From: Isoetes taiwanensis | Lineage: Eukaryota; Streptophyta; Lycopodiopsida; Isoetales; Isoetaceae | Assembly (NCBI GenBank): GCA_021234155.1 | Contig: JAJEKV010000070.1 | Coordinates: 5,298,754 to 5,362,753 of the forward strand | DNA: 64,000 nt | Direction: 5' to 3' | Shown here: positions 22,840-35,703 of the stretch, piece after piece | How positions within the stretch are numbered: position 1 is the stretch's first letter | How the letters are laid out: every line of letters begins with the position of its first letter | The notes under the pieces: model-generated | Told to the model about the DNA's origin: nothing | The model's database searches: none | What the model saw: the letters and a program-made list of their open reading frames with translations, nothing else | Program-made: the position numbers and the translations under genes

Positions 22840-25713
22840 TTTGAGTTCTCCCGGCAAGACCTCCCTGCCCCAAATCCTCTTCAACTAAGGCAGTTTGTCG
22901 CTCATCTGGTCAAGACTAATGCGGGGTATTAGACAAAGGTTGATCAGAATCGTATTTTCCTCACTCTGGGCCTTCTAGCCCAGGTATTTCAATTGCCTAC
23001 CAGAACCCCTTCTTTAACTTGGGTCGCTTTACAGGATCAAGATGTCACAAAGTATGGCCAAACTCCCTATGCGGCCACCACTCATAAACTTACCAATATT
23101 GTCGAACCCCATGAAGGCTTTGTCAAATTTTTGTGGCGCAAGTTCTATGGGTACTCCATTAAGAACACCCACATCAACAAACAGTTCTTTCATGCTGCCA
23201 TTGTTGCCATCCACTCCCAGCATCCTATCGATTGGCCGCAGATCCTGTTCCACCGTCTGCTTTACGAAGTTGATCGCATCCGTCACTCCCTCGATTCCGG
23301 TTTGGAATCTGCCATGGGTGTCCATATGCAAGCCATCATCAACCATTGCCTTCCGGCCCACAGTCAAGTTTCTCTCACCCATATGGATACAACCTCTCAA
23401 GCCTCCAGTCATCAGCTGTCCAATACCATTCCTCCTATCAAAGAGCTTCATGAAGAAACTTCCCGTCACCGTCCAGATCAACCATCCTCTTCTCACCCTC
23501 AAGTGCCACATCAAGAACCCATCATAAATGTCCCCTCCTCTCAGTCCACGGAGCTTGCAAATTCCCACTCCCAACCAGTGTCTCAAAGCACTCCATTACG
23601 GCCATCATTTCAAGTCCAACCACCGCCTCCTCCTCCATCCCGAGGTGCTCTCTATCAGTATGAGCAAGTGGTCACCGAATGTATGCTCAAACTTCAAGAA
23701 TCTCAAGAGCAATTTATGAATGGCGTCCAGCATTACATGGATTCTACCGATGCTGTTCACTGGGATCTCCAAGCTGCCAGCACACAAGTGCAATCTTTAG
23801 AAGACAGTCTCCAAAGTAAGCATGTTGCTTTGTTACAAACCCGTGAGGCTCTCTAGGCTGAACGGGAAAAGACCGCCACGCTCGCAGATCAGCAGGCTCA
23901 ATTACAGACCACAATTCAAGAACTTCTGGCTCAACTCAAAGATAAGGACAAGTTTCTTGTCGATCTCCAGACTTTGTATACAGACTTAACTAAAGATTAC
24001 ACCTGTCAGCTTCACCAGGTTGCCCGAAGAGATGATCGTATCTCTGTTCTCAAAGGTCAAGTATCAGCACTTCAGACACAGGTCATGCCTTTACAAGCTT
24101 AGCTTGCAGACGCAAAAAAAGCAGAAGCTCATTGATGACATCGAAATTGCCAGTCTTCAGTTGCAGCTTTCTACTCAAGGACCCTCCTCTTCACAGGCGA
24201 CGCACTCTCACATGAAAATTCGTGATTGGTCCCGTCTCCTAGCTGAGAAAGATAACAAAATCCGTGACTTGGAACATCAAGTACACCAGGCTATCCAATC
24301 TGCTGAAGAAGCTAAGAGTCAACACGAGACCTACCTTCAGCTTGCTCTCACAATTCCACGGGATTTCTCAACTCCCTCCAGTTATCTGGACTATGTAGTC
24401 TCACGCCGTCATCTCTTCCTTCTTAAATAGTATTCAGCAAACGGCAAGATTCATGAACCCCTCAGCAGAGGCCTGAACTCTCCATTGAAGATAAAGGTCT
24501 CTTTTGTGCTCTCTTGGTCTATGGTCTTCTTACCAGTGATGATCAGGAATTTTTCATCTTTCGCTTGGTTCAGCCTATGGCCTATGTCCTTCATGATTTC
24601 TATCTGGCTGATATCTTGGACAAGTTTGATGATGGACCTAACCGTTTTTTCAGTGGCAATGAACTTGCTCAATGGCTTCTGTTGCCTGAGAACAAATACT
24701 TGCAGGATCCGGCATACGCCGCCGCCACCTTCAAGGAGGAATATATGCCAGAACTTGCTCATCACCTTCCCCTATAGATTGCTGAGACCTTGCAACAAGT
24801 GTGCAAGAATTTATCGGAAGATATGGGAATTTAATTTGCCCAAATTTATTTACAACATCTTGGCGGATATAACACTCTTCATGTTTATCTGGGCAGTCAG
24901 ACCATCCCCACGGAATGGGACTCTCCTCCTGTGCATACCTTGCTCCCCCGTTCTGACTGGGAACAATGGTGTCAAACCTTCGATGCTGATCTTGTTCAGG
25001 AATTCCGTGAGCAGGCTCAGAAACCCACGATGCAGCCTCAACCCGATACTCATCTGTATGCATCTCTGGGAGCGCCCCCACGCCTCGATATCTCACATCT
25101 GACTGGCGTCTCCCGTTTTGGACCACGGTTCTGGCCGGTCACGCAGATTGGACTCTTGCTCATATTTCAACAGACCTTCGGTGGGATCCCCGTTTTGTTC
25201 GCCGCTCTGCCTGGCAAGAAGGTGATAGATTGGAGCGAACTCACAATTGGATTTATACCCCCAATGAAAGAGGCCGGCAGACGCTTACTCATGCCATCTT
25301 GGGTCTCACCTCCCGGGATCCTTCAGTTCATCGACAAGCGGGTTTCTGTGCAATCTTGAAGTGTTTTCTATTGTGTTCTCTGGCACATAAGCAACCTATT
25401 TATTATTGCAATCCTAATGCAAGTGCAAGTGCCTTTGGACTTCAGACCTATCTTCTTATGGAATGCCAATATGTACTTGCAGAAGCTCACCATGCCCTTG
25501 AGGACATGGTTCAGTCTGGTTTCCTTATTAATGTGACCCCAGCAATCGGTCTCAATACTCCCGAGGCGCTCACGGAATGGCAAGAACTCATCATGAAGTA
25601 TCACTCAGGATCTCGTCCTCATAGCCGCAAGATGATTTTCAGGTTCCTAGGTTCCCGCCTCCTGAAACTGTTCCTCCTTATCTCTCCACTGAGTGTCATT
25701 TGGTGGGGGGGAG
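22840..25713 (+). mobile_element. Ty3/gypsy retrotransposon, 3' part: extra ORF region before the 3' LTR, broken
   Basis: Plus-strand fossil region ending in a purine tract and an LTR. The longest open piece (22993-23856) begins in a globular stretch (VEPHEGFVKFLWRKFYGYSIKN...HPIDWPQILFHRLLYEVDRIRHSLDSGLESAMG) and passes through Pro/Ser/Gln-rich sequence to a coiled coil; more coiled coil follows to about 24430. Later pieces (24514-25751) show no family I recognise. Plant Ty3/gypsy elements of several lineages carry an additional, poorly conserved ORF between integrase and the 3' LTR, and this fits by position. It is not reverse transcriptase, gag or a recognisable envelope. Several breaks are present. 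Confidence 0.55.
25702..25713 (+). promoter_or_regulatory. Polypurine tract of the LTR element
   Basis: GGTGGGGGGAG directly before TGTTACTC, the start of the 3' LTR; this is the expected plus-strand priming site. Confidence 0.65.
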
Positions 25714-26288
25714 TGTTACTCATGTACCTCCAGGTACAGGACTATTCCTGAAGACCACGGAGCAGGGCAGGAACAAGGGAGAAAGTCAAGCATCGGGTAG
25801 TATTCCCTCACCCATGCCTAAGACGATGTAGAAGACCACACCAAGGTCCAAGAAGAGACAAGAACAGACAAATGACGGCCCCGCAGAAGTACAGTCCACA
25901 GTCAGCATGATTCCATGCACATAAAGAAGGCACTGCCAGATTCCCAGAAAATCAGGCTCTGATCCAGGAGTTGGTAGCAAGATCTGCTAAACACCTATTT
26001 TGGACCCAAGACCATTGTAGTTGTACTATATATGAGTAGAGGCATGTTTTTAGATGAGCATTAGTCCGTGTCTCCTGTTTTCCTCTCAATTTTTGAGAGT
26101 TCATGTACACTCAGTGATATCAAGAAAGTCTGATTTCTTCTCATTACTTGTAGTTGTTGAGTTTCTATTTTTTTTTCTTTGCTCTTTTGCAAAATCCTGC
26201 GTGACACACAACCAAAATTCTCCTGTTTGATCCAAGGGTCCTCATAGGGGGCTGTTTTGCAGGAGACCCCGAACCCAGACCCTAAACA
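25714..26288 (+). repeat. LTR of the Ty3/gypsy element, 3' copy
   Basis: TGTTACTCATG (25714) to CCTAAACA (26288), about 575 bp, clearly homologous to the reverse complement of 17718-18302 along its length. A TATA-like TATATATGAG lies near 26027. The base flank after the end is GCCTG (26289-26293), identical to the outer flank of the other LTR. Confidence 0.88.
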
Positions 26289-26747
26289 GCCTGGTTTCCT
26301 AAGAAGCAGACCAGATTTGCAAAGAAAGGCGAATGCTGAAAACTATAATCTTGTTCTAAAAAATTATTGTCAAAGACTTTGTACTCGTATTTATGGTATA
26401 TCTTCTACATGTACATACTTATATTAATATAAAAGATGTTTTTGTTATGAAGAATTCTTAAATTTTTTGTTATTTCTTATCTACACTCTCCATTTTTCAA
26501 TGCTTTTATTGTCTCAAATTTGTAGCAGACATAATAAACGGTGCATTACTTCTAACAACTCACTTTCAAATAAAAAACAAGTCAAAATATAGGTTAAAGA
26601 CCCGAGTGAGAAAGAACAATGGAATAATTTTAGATTAATGGAATCGTGGTTTTATTATGCTTATTATATTCGCCTGGCATGTATGACTTATGAAAAATTA
26701 CTGCAACAAGAGTAGAATGAGATATCAAGTCATATTTCTTTGGTACA

Positions 26748-27802
26748 TTGGTGGCAAGTACACAGTTATATGGATTGGAGACATGGGGATTGGGCCTAAC
26801 AGAAGGGAAATGGAAAAAGCATGAAGGCATATTTCGGCAATGGCATTGCCAAGAATTCAAGGTCAGGACAAACACATCTGTGACCACCATAGTGCATGAA
26901 AAAGGTGAGAAACCAATGGAGATAAGAGCATGGGAACGAACTATCAGATACCTACCGAAGGATAACAATGCATTGAACCCGAGCAAGAGTCAATTATAGC
27001 AATACCAAAATCCGCCAGACAACACCTCATTGCAGGACAGGGATGGTTCAGAGATCTGGTTCAAGGGATGGATCTGAGTAACATATTAAGCAATGGGAAG
27101 TGGGATGGCAGATGGACAAATGAGGTAAGAAAGACCTGGCTAAGAAAGCTGACGGGGCCAAAGACACAGTGGTTAGTGGATGTGTTCAATCCAAACATAG
27201 AGGTAGGACAAACTTTACGTAGGGACAGCAGGATAGAATGGGAAGCCACGACCTGCGAATAGAAAAGCACAGATGGAGAAAGATAGATAGGGGAGACCGC
27301 ATGTGCAGGATATGTGATAGGGGGACAATTGAGGACGAGCCCAGTATATAGTGAAATCAGGGCAAAATACAACAGGGTCAGATGGAGGGATTCAATTACA
27401 ATGCTAATGGTCCAAGACGGCGCCATCACAAATTTAGCAGATGCTATCACAGAAATGACAAAAAAGCACCGGGAGGTGCACGATGACAAAGGGCTCATAA
27501 TTTGATAACTCAAGGATGTGTATCAAAGGAACCCACAAAGTACCGCTCAAATCCCATTCTAACGACGCTCATTCGCATGATCTAAACGTCAACGAAAAGA
27601 GGTATGCTAGTATATATGTGAACGGACCCAATAGTAGCATGTAGGAAGGCTAAAGGATTACTAAGCAATGCTGCTAGTGGCAACCCAGAATGGAGGGCTC
27701 GCCAATATTAAATAAGTCCAATGACCTCACAGCCACACGGACGCAAGTGTTGTTCTGTTCTGTTCTGTTTTGTTCTGTCCTGTTCTGTTCTGTTCTGTTC
27801 TA
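26748..27802 (+). mobile_element. LINE 3' fragment ending in a (TTCTG)n tail
   Basis: Non-LTR retrotransposon, downstream of the reverse-transcriptase core. Frames in order read TQLYGLETWGLG...EKPMEIRAWERTIRYL (26757-26960; compare the YG.E.WG...P.E....R region after the RT in LINEs), then WDGRWTNEVRKTWL, then MGSHDLRIEKHRWRKIDRGDRMCRICDRGTIEDE (about 27238-27345), the CxxC...EDE C-terminal knuckle, then SEIRAKYNRVRW. At least three frame changes and a missing His/Cys leave it inactive. The element ends in an imperfect (TGTTC)n run, 27749-27802. A related 3' end lies at 55586-55808. Confidence 0.65.
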
Positions 27803-27869
27803 TGACAAGCCCCTCCATTTTTTGTATAGAGGTTTTGTGTTCGCCTGCCATGCATGACAAGCTTCTCTA

Positions 27870-29383
27870 GAGATTATTGGCTTTCACTTTTACAAGCTAT
27901 TATACTACTTAGGGAAAATTCCAATATACCTAAGTTTGCAAAAATTTCAAAAATACCCTCCAAATGAAGAGCTTTTTTAGAAAAATGGTTATAGAATTGT
28001 TGCTGTTCCTCAAATTCCGTCGTCATAAACATCATAGATTAAGATAAGATCTTTTTACGAAAATCAAATTCATCTAAGTTGGAGTTGAAATGCACAAGTT
28101 ATGCTCGTTTACATTGTTTCTTATAGCACTTACTTAAAACACTATAACTTAAAGATTCCAACTCCATTTTAGACGATTCTGCTACTACTGGGTAGCTCTT
28201 ACTTTCATCTATAAGTTTAATGAAAGGTACTTTTTTAGTAGGTTGATAGCAAGAAAGTTATTGGACCTACTATTATCATTTGGGGGGTGTGTGAAAAATT
28301 TGAGGCCATTGGATTGCAAAATTTCATGGGGAATATCCCATATGGGGCTCTCTGAGCCCTTCCCTGCAAAACAAGATGGGGTCAAACAGCCATGTTTTGG
28401 GCCCATCAAGTCAATGGAGATAAAAAATGATCCAGTGGCTTTTCAGAACAAACCAAATCCAAACCTAGAGGAATTGAACCTTTGTGTTTCATTAGAAGCT
28501 TGTTTTTGTTTTTCATTTGAATTTGTTTACTCACATAATCTTCCTTCCGATCCTTACAAGTTGAAGCATTTACTTGCTCCTTCACCCTAAGACCAAGCCG
28601 AATCAGACTTTGCTAGTGAAGTAAGTGCTTATAAATGCTTTATAAACTCCATCTATGCATTCTCTCTGTGGATAGCTATCTAGTATGATGCTAAAAATGC
28701 AACAACAACTCTCTTGGCTTGTCCAGAGACCAACCACCATGTAAAACCCCAAGCTCAGAGAACCTCCAGCAGCAAAACGCAACGGAGCAACCTGAGTCCT
28801 GAACAAATCTTGCATCACTTCCTAACTGCGTGACAAGTCCTGAGGAGTTGAACCCCGGCATGGTGCCCACGCTTAGAGATGCAGAGATGCGAGTGTCCAA
28901 GCCTTCCCTGCAAATCGACCATGCACAAAAAGATACGGTCGAAATCAACCCCAGCCGCTGGATTTTCCTATGGCCACTGCCAATCTCTTCTGAGTCTGTT
29001 GGGATCGTTTCAAGTGCAGAGGCAACAAAAACCTCAGGAAAAACTTCCCACAGCAAACAAGCAAGCACGAAAGCCTAAATCCCAACTGTAGCAAATGCAC
29101 CATGGCTTGCCGCATCCAATCCACCATAGCTTGCCCCATCTCGCCTAAACTCTTGAATAGGAGACCATGTGCCCCAGGCACATGCGGCGACACAAGAAAA
29201 AAACCTAGATGCTCAGGTTTGGAATCCAACATGCCACCATCAGCATTTACTGTATTTTCATACGAATACCATGAAAACCCTTTAAAAATCTTATGTAATA
29301 AGTGTACGGTCTCCAATTTCGGCTACATTATTTCCATTTGTGTCAAATAACTTTGAGAGGTATATCGGGAATTTTTCCCTACT
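27870..29383. other. No gene recognised
   Basis: Opposing ORFs at 28603-29316 overlap on both strands and show no known protein. Confidence 0.4.
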
Positions 29384-29823
29384 TGTTATGTTCGTCTGGC
29401 ATGCATGACAAGCCACTTTCAAATGAAAAAATATGACACGGTTTCTTAATCAAAATATAGATTAAAAACTCGAGTTAGAAAAAAATGAACAATTAAATAA
29501 TTTTAGATTAATAGAAAAATAGAATTTTTACATCATGCCACATTGGCAGCGTCCATACGGACATATGGCAGACCCCAAAGTCTTGAACACAAGATCTCTG
29601 AATTGCTAACCCAATAGACTAGCCACTAAAATGAACAAGGGTATGGAATTGTGATTTTATGATGCTTATTATGTTCGTCTGGCACGTATGACAAGCCCAT
29701 CCTGTATAGAGGTTTTTGATTGCCTGGCATGCGTGACAAGCCTCTCTGGAGATTCTTTGCTTTGATATTTGCTTTTTACAAACTATTATACTTATTATGT
29801 GTGCCTGACATGCATGACAAGCC
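29384..29823 (+). repeat. Repeats with core GCCTGGCATGCATGACAAGCC
   Basis: Variants of TCGCCTGGCATGCATGACAA lie at 29392-29414, 29675-29698, 29721-29742 and 29802-29823, and also at 26671-26687 and 27842-27862. Several are followed by AGCCCCTCCATTTTTTGTATAGAGG or AGCCTCTCTGGAGATT. A diverged version follows the Helitron end at 38515. The blocks at 26560-26690 and 29420-29520 also share a longer AAGACCCGAGT/TTAGATTAATGGAA stretch. Confidence 0.6.
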
Positions 29824-29829
29824 CATCCA

Positions 29830-30824
29830 TTTTTTATTTTTAGCACGCCAGCCCAACAAAGCCTACAGCCTTTCTTGCAATTCTTACCTATCCACGTAGC
29901 ACCTCCACCTCATCAAACATTGAAGTGGCATTAATTTTTGCCGTAAGATCGATTTTTTCCCAAGATCTACGGCTAAGGAAATTAGAAAATGGACAGGAAT
30001 ATGGCACGGAGATAGAGAAGGTCACGACCTACTTGTCGAAAACTTATATCGATCCTCCCTTGTAAAAAAAAGCCTCTCCTTCCTTTACCTATGGCTATGG
30101 CCGACGCCCTCATCCTCCTTATCTATTCGACTATAGCTATTGTTAGCATCCTCTGCTCTGCCATAGCCACTGCTCTGCCATCCCTTCCCTTGCTCTTTTT
30201 GGCAAAAAAAAATTCCACATTTTTCAATTCCTAACCCCTTTTTTTCGTTCTCCTCCCATTTTATTTCTGTTGGTAGAGATACGGTGCTCTGTTAGGATTT
30301 CGCCATTTGAGGGTTCTTAGTCTTATGGACTGTAAATCATTGAACAATGCAGCAATTTGGCATCTTATAAGTATTTCTTAAATCTGTTACAAGACTGGCA
30401 TCAACTTTGCCAGTCTTTCTTCAGAATCATTTTTCTTCAGAGTCGGATCCTTCTACTCCTTTTCCATAGTTTGAATGTGGGCTTCATATATATTTGCTTC
30501 TGGAAGATCAGCTTATTGGCGATGTTCAGGTATCCATTCAAGTTGTCTGATACATAACTGAACCTTTTAGCTAATACGTTTTGTTGACAGGTGCATCTTA
30601 TATGCATTCTCTTCATAGAAGATGCCCATTGCGTTCTGATTGTTACTTCTTTGATTGTGCATCCAATATCAGCAGACGTGATTTGGCAAGCACAATGGAA
30701 GTGTAAGTAGCCTATTCAAACTTTTTATGTCTCGTGAGGTATATATTGGCTGTGCTGCTTGCAATGCAATCCTAGATCAAATTTTTCCAGCTATATAGGC
30801 CTATATAAATGTTTGGCAAGTCTA
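29830..30824. other. No gene recognised
   Basis: Pyrimidine-rich stretch around 30060-30250, then AT-rich sequence. The small ORF at 30357-30557 is not recognisable. Confidence 0.4.
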
Positions 30825-33800
30825 TCTTATATTATAATGTTTTAGTGCAAGTAATGGACCACGCCCTAGATCTGATGGCCAAGATTCGATTGAAAATTTG
30901 GACGGTCCAGATAGCCCTTTTCTTCTTGCACTATCCGCCCTAGATCGAAGGACCCATGTTCATTTCACCCATCCGGCAGTCAGTTGCTGGAAAAAAAGGG
31001 GGGCTTTGCGCATCGACCATAGGCTATGTTTTTTGGAAGGAGTAATTTCAATGCGTTGCGGAATTTCTTCGTGGAAAATTTCAGAGCGGCTTTGGCGAGC
31101 CGGCGAAAGGTGCCGCCGCCAGTCTGCTGAAAATTTCCACGAGAAATTTCATGGCGATTGAAATTCTTCGACGAAATTTTAACTACCTTAAAATTTCAGC
31201 CCGTTCATGAGGATCTCTGGTTCAGGCCCATTCATCCAAATTCATGCACTAAAGAAGAAAAAATCAGAAAATCAGCCTGTTCTTGAGGATATCTGATTCA
31301 AGACAGAAAGAAATACCTCCACTTCAACCGGATTCATGCACTGAAGAAAGAAAATGAGAGAAGAAAAGCCGTGAATCATGATCCAACTTCGTTTACGTCT
31401 TGAGCCCAAGCGTTTAAATCACAGGGCAAAAGATCTGCATCAAAGCTTCATTCATAGCCTCAGAGGTTCAGATTCTTCACAACGGGAGGGCGGTGGCCGG
31501 ATAAGCGAAAATAGAGGGGAAGAAGCAGGGGAGCATCGCAAACAGGGGCAAACAGTCGGCGAAAGGGAGGAAAAAGCCGCCCAAAACGCCGCCACGACGT
31601 CAACATGAAATTTCAGGTTTTAAAATTTAGCTGAAATAGGGCGAAATTTTAAGGTGGTTAAAATTTCGTTATGGTTGCTTCAACAGTGATGGCATCCCCT
31701 GCTTGCGGCTCGGCTGATGTGCCCAGGATCCTCACTTCCTACCATGCCCTAAATCTGACAGCCTGGATCTGACGGGTTAGTGTTTTTTGGAGCGGCTCAG
31801 GATTTTAATTCTAATCACATTGCTATTTCTATGGTGTCGCTAGAGTTAAAGAGAATCGGTAAGGTTAAGAGGATCAGGCGGCCTGCCAAAGCTCTCATCA
31901 GCTCGACCTCACGATGAATATTTTTTATTTTTGTTGGTGGTGCTGCCGGATTTGCACAACAATAGCTTTGTATCACGTGGTCATGCTCAACAATCGGAAA
32001 CTAGGGTTCTAATCGTATTACAAGCATTGGTTTGAATGGGGAGGCTTTACACATGGTCCGAATTGATAGCCAACATTCAACAGCATGAGGTCTCATCGCA
32101 GCTTGCATAGATAGGTATCTGGAATAGCTAGGTTTGCGCACATTTTCTAGAATATGGTTAACACAGAAAATTTTGCAACATACCAAACATGCTGCAATGG
32201 ATGGCCTGGAGGCTACTACCTATTGGTCTGCTTATGACAGTTTAACTAGATTTGCAGCTACACCTTCTGCAAAATGAGTAATTCAGCAAGTACTTTTAAA
32301 GCTTGAATGTTTAATTGCTTTGTTAATTTGTGCAGGGGAAGATTATCACATCTGCAGGGGTTTCTTTTGGAATAGATATGGGGATATTTTTGGCTTCTTT
32401 ATTGCAAGGGGAAGAGATTGCCAAGCCTGTCAATATAATATGATAATATGTTCATAACAGGAAAATGGTAAGAACAAGTTTCTCATTCCTAGCATGTTAT
32501 GTCAGATCAGACTCTATCTAATGGACATACTAATAGAGATAATTGTCAGGTGCAGTGCCATGCCACCATATGACATGGCCGATAAGGTACATCTGTGCTC
32601 AATAACAATATACGGCTCCCCATGTTTGCAAAGAAGTTAATTTCTCTTTGTAGATGACTGTAGCACATAAAGTAGGAGTTGTTAGGGCTTTAGAAAGCTA
32701 TTGCATATGTAGATATCGGAGGATTTGTGAACCATTGTGGATCATTGCTGAATAAGATATGGAATAATCTGACAATTTTATGCAGGCATGCAGGAACTAA
32801 GGTCTGGCAGAATCCTCATGTGATCATATCCATATGGACTCTAGACTTTTCCTCCACGGGCTTTTGCCAAATTTAGCCCAAAGCCTTTGCCATGAGTGCC
32901 AATTGGACCTATATATAATTAATAGAAGGTAAGATTTCTATATGCACAAATCTTCTCGAAGAAGTTGTGCTGTCCTCATGGAGTTGTCTCTGTTCATGTG
33001 CAGGAAAGGATGAAGAAAAGGTGGACAAATAGATCTGGCATATATATCATAATAATCTGGACATTTATATCATTGTCAGAAACAAAAGCATGTCCTTGCA
33101 GTTCTTCAACTCTATTACCTAATATGATACCTGTTACCTGATATGATACTTAACTAATCGATACTCTATTGCCCACTACTTTGATGCTCTGTTAAACTTG
33201 CTGCTACTGTAGAGTTAAAGATATTTTCTCTCTGTGCTAACATGCATATCCACATACCCATAGCCTATTTGTGTCATAGCCAAATAAATATGCATTTAAT
33301 ATCTTACTCACCTATGCTCATGAGCTGATGCTTAAATCACCCGACACTCATATCTTTGGAAGTGGTGGGATATTGTTGCTTTTACAACTCCGGTATTGTC
33401 AAATATGGCTGGTATATAAATTCAAAGATCTTCAATAACATCTATAATTAGGACAACGACAAAGGCAATATACAAATTATGAAGGCCCATGTACTGACTA
33501 TATTGCCTATGTTGAAGCTCATATTCTGTCTATATTGCCTATGCTGCACATTTTTAATTTTTTGACTCTTATCTTAAGGTAGGGTGACCACAAATGGTGC
33601 CCTGTCCTTTATTAGCCCCCGTCCGTCACAAAAAAAAGGCCCTGTTTAGGGCTTATGTTGGCGCCTCTCTGCACCAACGATTTGGCGCCTAGAGACTTGG
33701 AACTGCTTCCCTTGCCATTCGAATTGCTCCCCATGGCATTCAAAGTGGACGTGACATATTGCGGTGGCTGACCTAGCGAAATTAAATGGTGGCTGCCTAG

Positions 33801-34097
33801 AAACAACTACTTTTGTGGTGCGCGCAGAATTCCGGCACCTCAAACAAACTTGGATCACATCTTTTGGAGGGAGATTTGAAGGCAAATTGAAGATCGTGTT
33901 CTAGTCCCCTATTTAGTGTAATTCCCACTTTGCATTTGGTTGGCTGCTTGCATGCATGATCTGCATCATAACAACTGCTCCACGCCAATTTGCTTGCTTG
34001 CATGTCATGGAATTGAGGAGAAGAAGAGTAGTGAGATCGAGAACCAAGTGGAGCCAGCTCCTAGAAGAAGGAGAAAAGGCAAGGATCACGGAATGTT

Positions 34098-35471
34098 GTG
34101 ATCTTGGAGAGTGAAGAGGCTCCAAAGAAAGATTCTAAGCTTGTTGGAAATAAAAGAATTAGGTCTTTGGAGAGAGGTTCATGGACACCTGAAGCTATGG
34201 AAGAGGCCCTGGTAGCTATTGAAGATGGAACTCTGTCCCTTAAGAAGGCATCAAGGCATTTTGGGATTCCTGAGTCCACCCTTAGAAACTGGCATTATGG
34301 GAGAAGCACACAAAAGCAAGGTCCAAAGCCAAAGGTTTTGTGTGACAAGGAAGAAAGAGGAGCTTGTCTCATGGGCCATGATTAGGGTGCAGGCAGTCAT
34401 GGTGTTCTGATAGATGAGTTGTGTGCTAGGGCAGGTGAGATGACTAGTGCAAGGAGTGTGCCATGGAAGAATGGAATTCCAGGAAAAGCATGGTGGAGGA
34501 GGTTCAGGCATAGGCATCCTACACTAACATTGAGAAGTCCACAATGTGTAGAGGTGCAAAGAGTTATGGCTTTGAATACTAAAAACCTTGAGGCCTTCTA
34601 TTCTCAATTGCAAAAAGTGTATCTTGAGCTTGATCTCACACCGGTCGGGTGTGGAATGTGGATGAAACCGAATACAAGCCGGGAGAGGAAGGGGTGTGAA
34701 GGTGCTTTGCTGCCAAAGGTTCACATGTTGTGAATGAGAGGCGCTCCTAATGATAGGGAATGGATGATGAGTTTATTGTATTAATGCACAAGGGGGCAAG
34801 CTACCATGCTGCTATGTCTTCAGGGGCAAAAGAATGAGGAACTTGGATCTTATAGCAGGGTGTGAGGCTGGTGCAAGTATGGGATTTCAGAAAAAAGCAT
34901 GGATGACAAACCAACTTTTTGATAAGTGGTTGACATCTCACTTCAAGTATAAAGTGCCTGGTGGTGTAAGCAAACAGAGACCTCATCTGCTCATATGTGA
35001 TGGACATGGATCACATGTCACCATTGAAGTAATTGAGCATGCAAGGGCCTACATATTCTTTGTTTGCCTCCTCACACTAGCCATAGATTGCAGCCCTTAG
35101 ATGTCTCATGCTTTAGAGCATTTAAAGGTTGCATGTTTAATTTCATTTTATTTGATCAATTTAGTTGTGAACTAACAATATCTATTTGTTGATTTGTAGG
35201 CAAATTTAGGAGTGTGAGGGCTGATTACATGTTGAAGAAGGAGGCCAAGCTCAAGTCTGCCAAGTCTGCCAACCTTGCAACTAATACAAATGGAAAAAAG
35301 GTAACGAATCCCTTGAAAGTTACCAAGGAAGACATGGCTGCCATGGTGTGGCAGGCCATGTCTACTGCTCTTACTCCCGAGAATATAAAGTCTGGTTTTG
35401 AGGCCACTGGAATTTGGCCCTTTGATTACATACATGTTAAGGCTGACCACGCACCAACTTTGAGAGTGTAA
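34098..35471 (+). pseudogene. Tigger/pogo-like transposase (psq HTH, CENP-B HTH, DDE), inactive copy
   Basis: Cut-and-paste transposase. The N-terminal psq-type helix-turn-helix reads WTPEAMEEALVAIEDGTLSLKKASRHFGIPESTLRNW (about 34185-34295). After one in-frame TAG at 34383-34385 comes the second, CENP-B/Tc5-type HTH (LCARAGEMTSARSVPWKNGIPGKAWWRRFRHRHPTLTLRSPQ). A frame change near 34645 leads to the first catalytic Asp in VWNVDETEY. The second Asp is in HLLICDGHGSHVTIEVIEHAR (about 34985-35045) and the third in HTSHRLQPLDVSCFRAFK (about 35080-35130). An intron (about 35130-35199, GTTGCA to TTGTAG) joins FRAFK to GKFRSVRADYMLKKEAK. The stretch ends FEATGIWPFDYIHVKADHAPTLRV and TAA at about 35471. 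All three catalytic Asp codons survive, but the stop and frame changes make this copy inactive. Confidence 0.8.
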
Positions 35472-35703
35472 TTGTTGATGAAGATGATAGGGAAGATGAG
35501 GAAGATGGGGAAGATGTTGGAGAAGAAGGTGAGGAAGAGTTAGCAGCCAACCAGCTGCTTGGTATTGCTGGTCAAGTTCCCTTGCATGCTGAAAATACTT
35601 GTGTTGATGCACAAGAGCGCTTACCTTGTGCTAGACAATCTATGCCTCCACCCCCTAGCTGCCAAGTTGAGCAGCAAAGTCGCCACTTCCGTGGAATGAC
35701 CCT

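Noticed and set aside
23029-23586. 185-residue minus-strand ORF
   Set aside because: Antisense shadow of the retroelement ORF at 22993-23856; no motif of its own.
22840-25713. Envelope gene of a plant retrovirus-like element
   Set aside because: Coiled coils are present, but I see no convincing signal peptide, fusion peptide or anchor, so only an extra ORF is claimed.
26405-26440. Helitron 5' end at CTTATATTAATATAAAAG
   Set aside because: It does not start with TC after an A and shares only AT-richness with the candidates at 10921 and 30825.
28603-29316. Pair of opposing ORFs with ordinary composition
   Set aside because: Frames on both strands are open together, no motif or splice pattern supports either.
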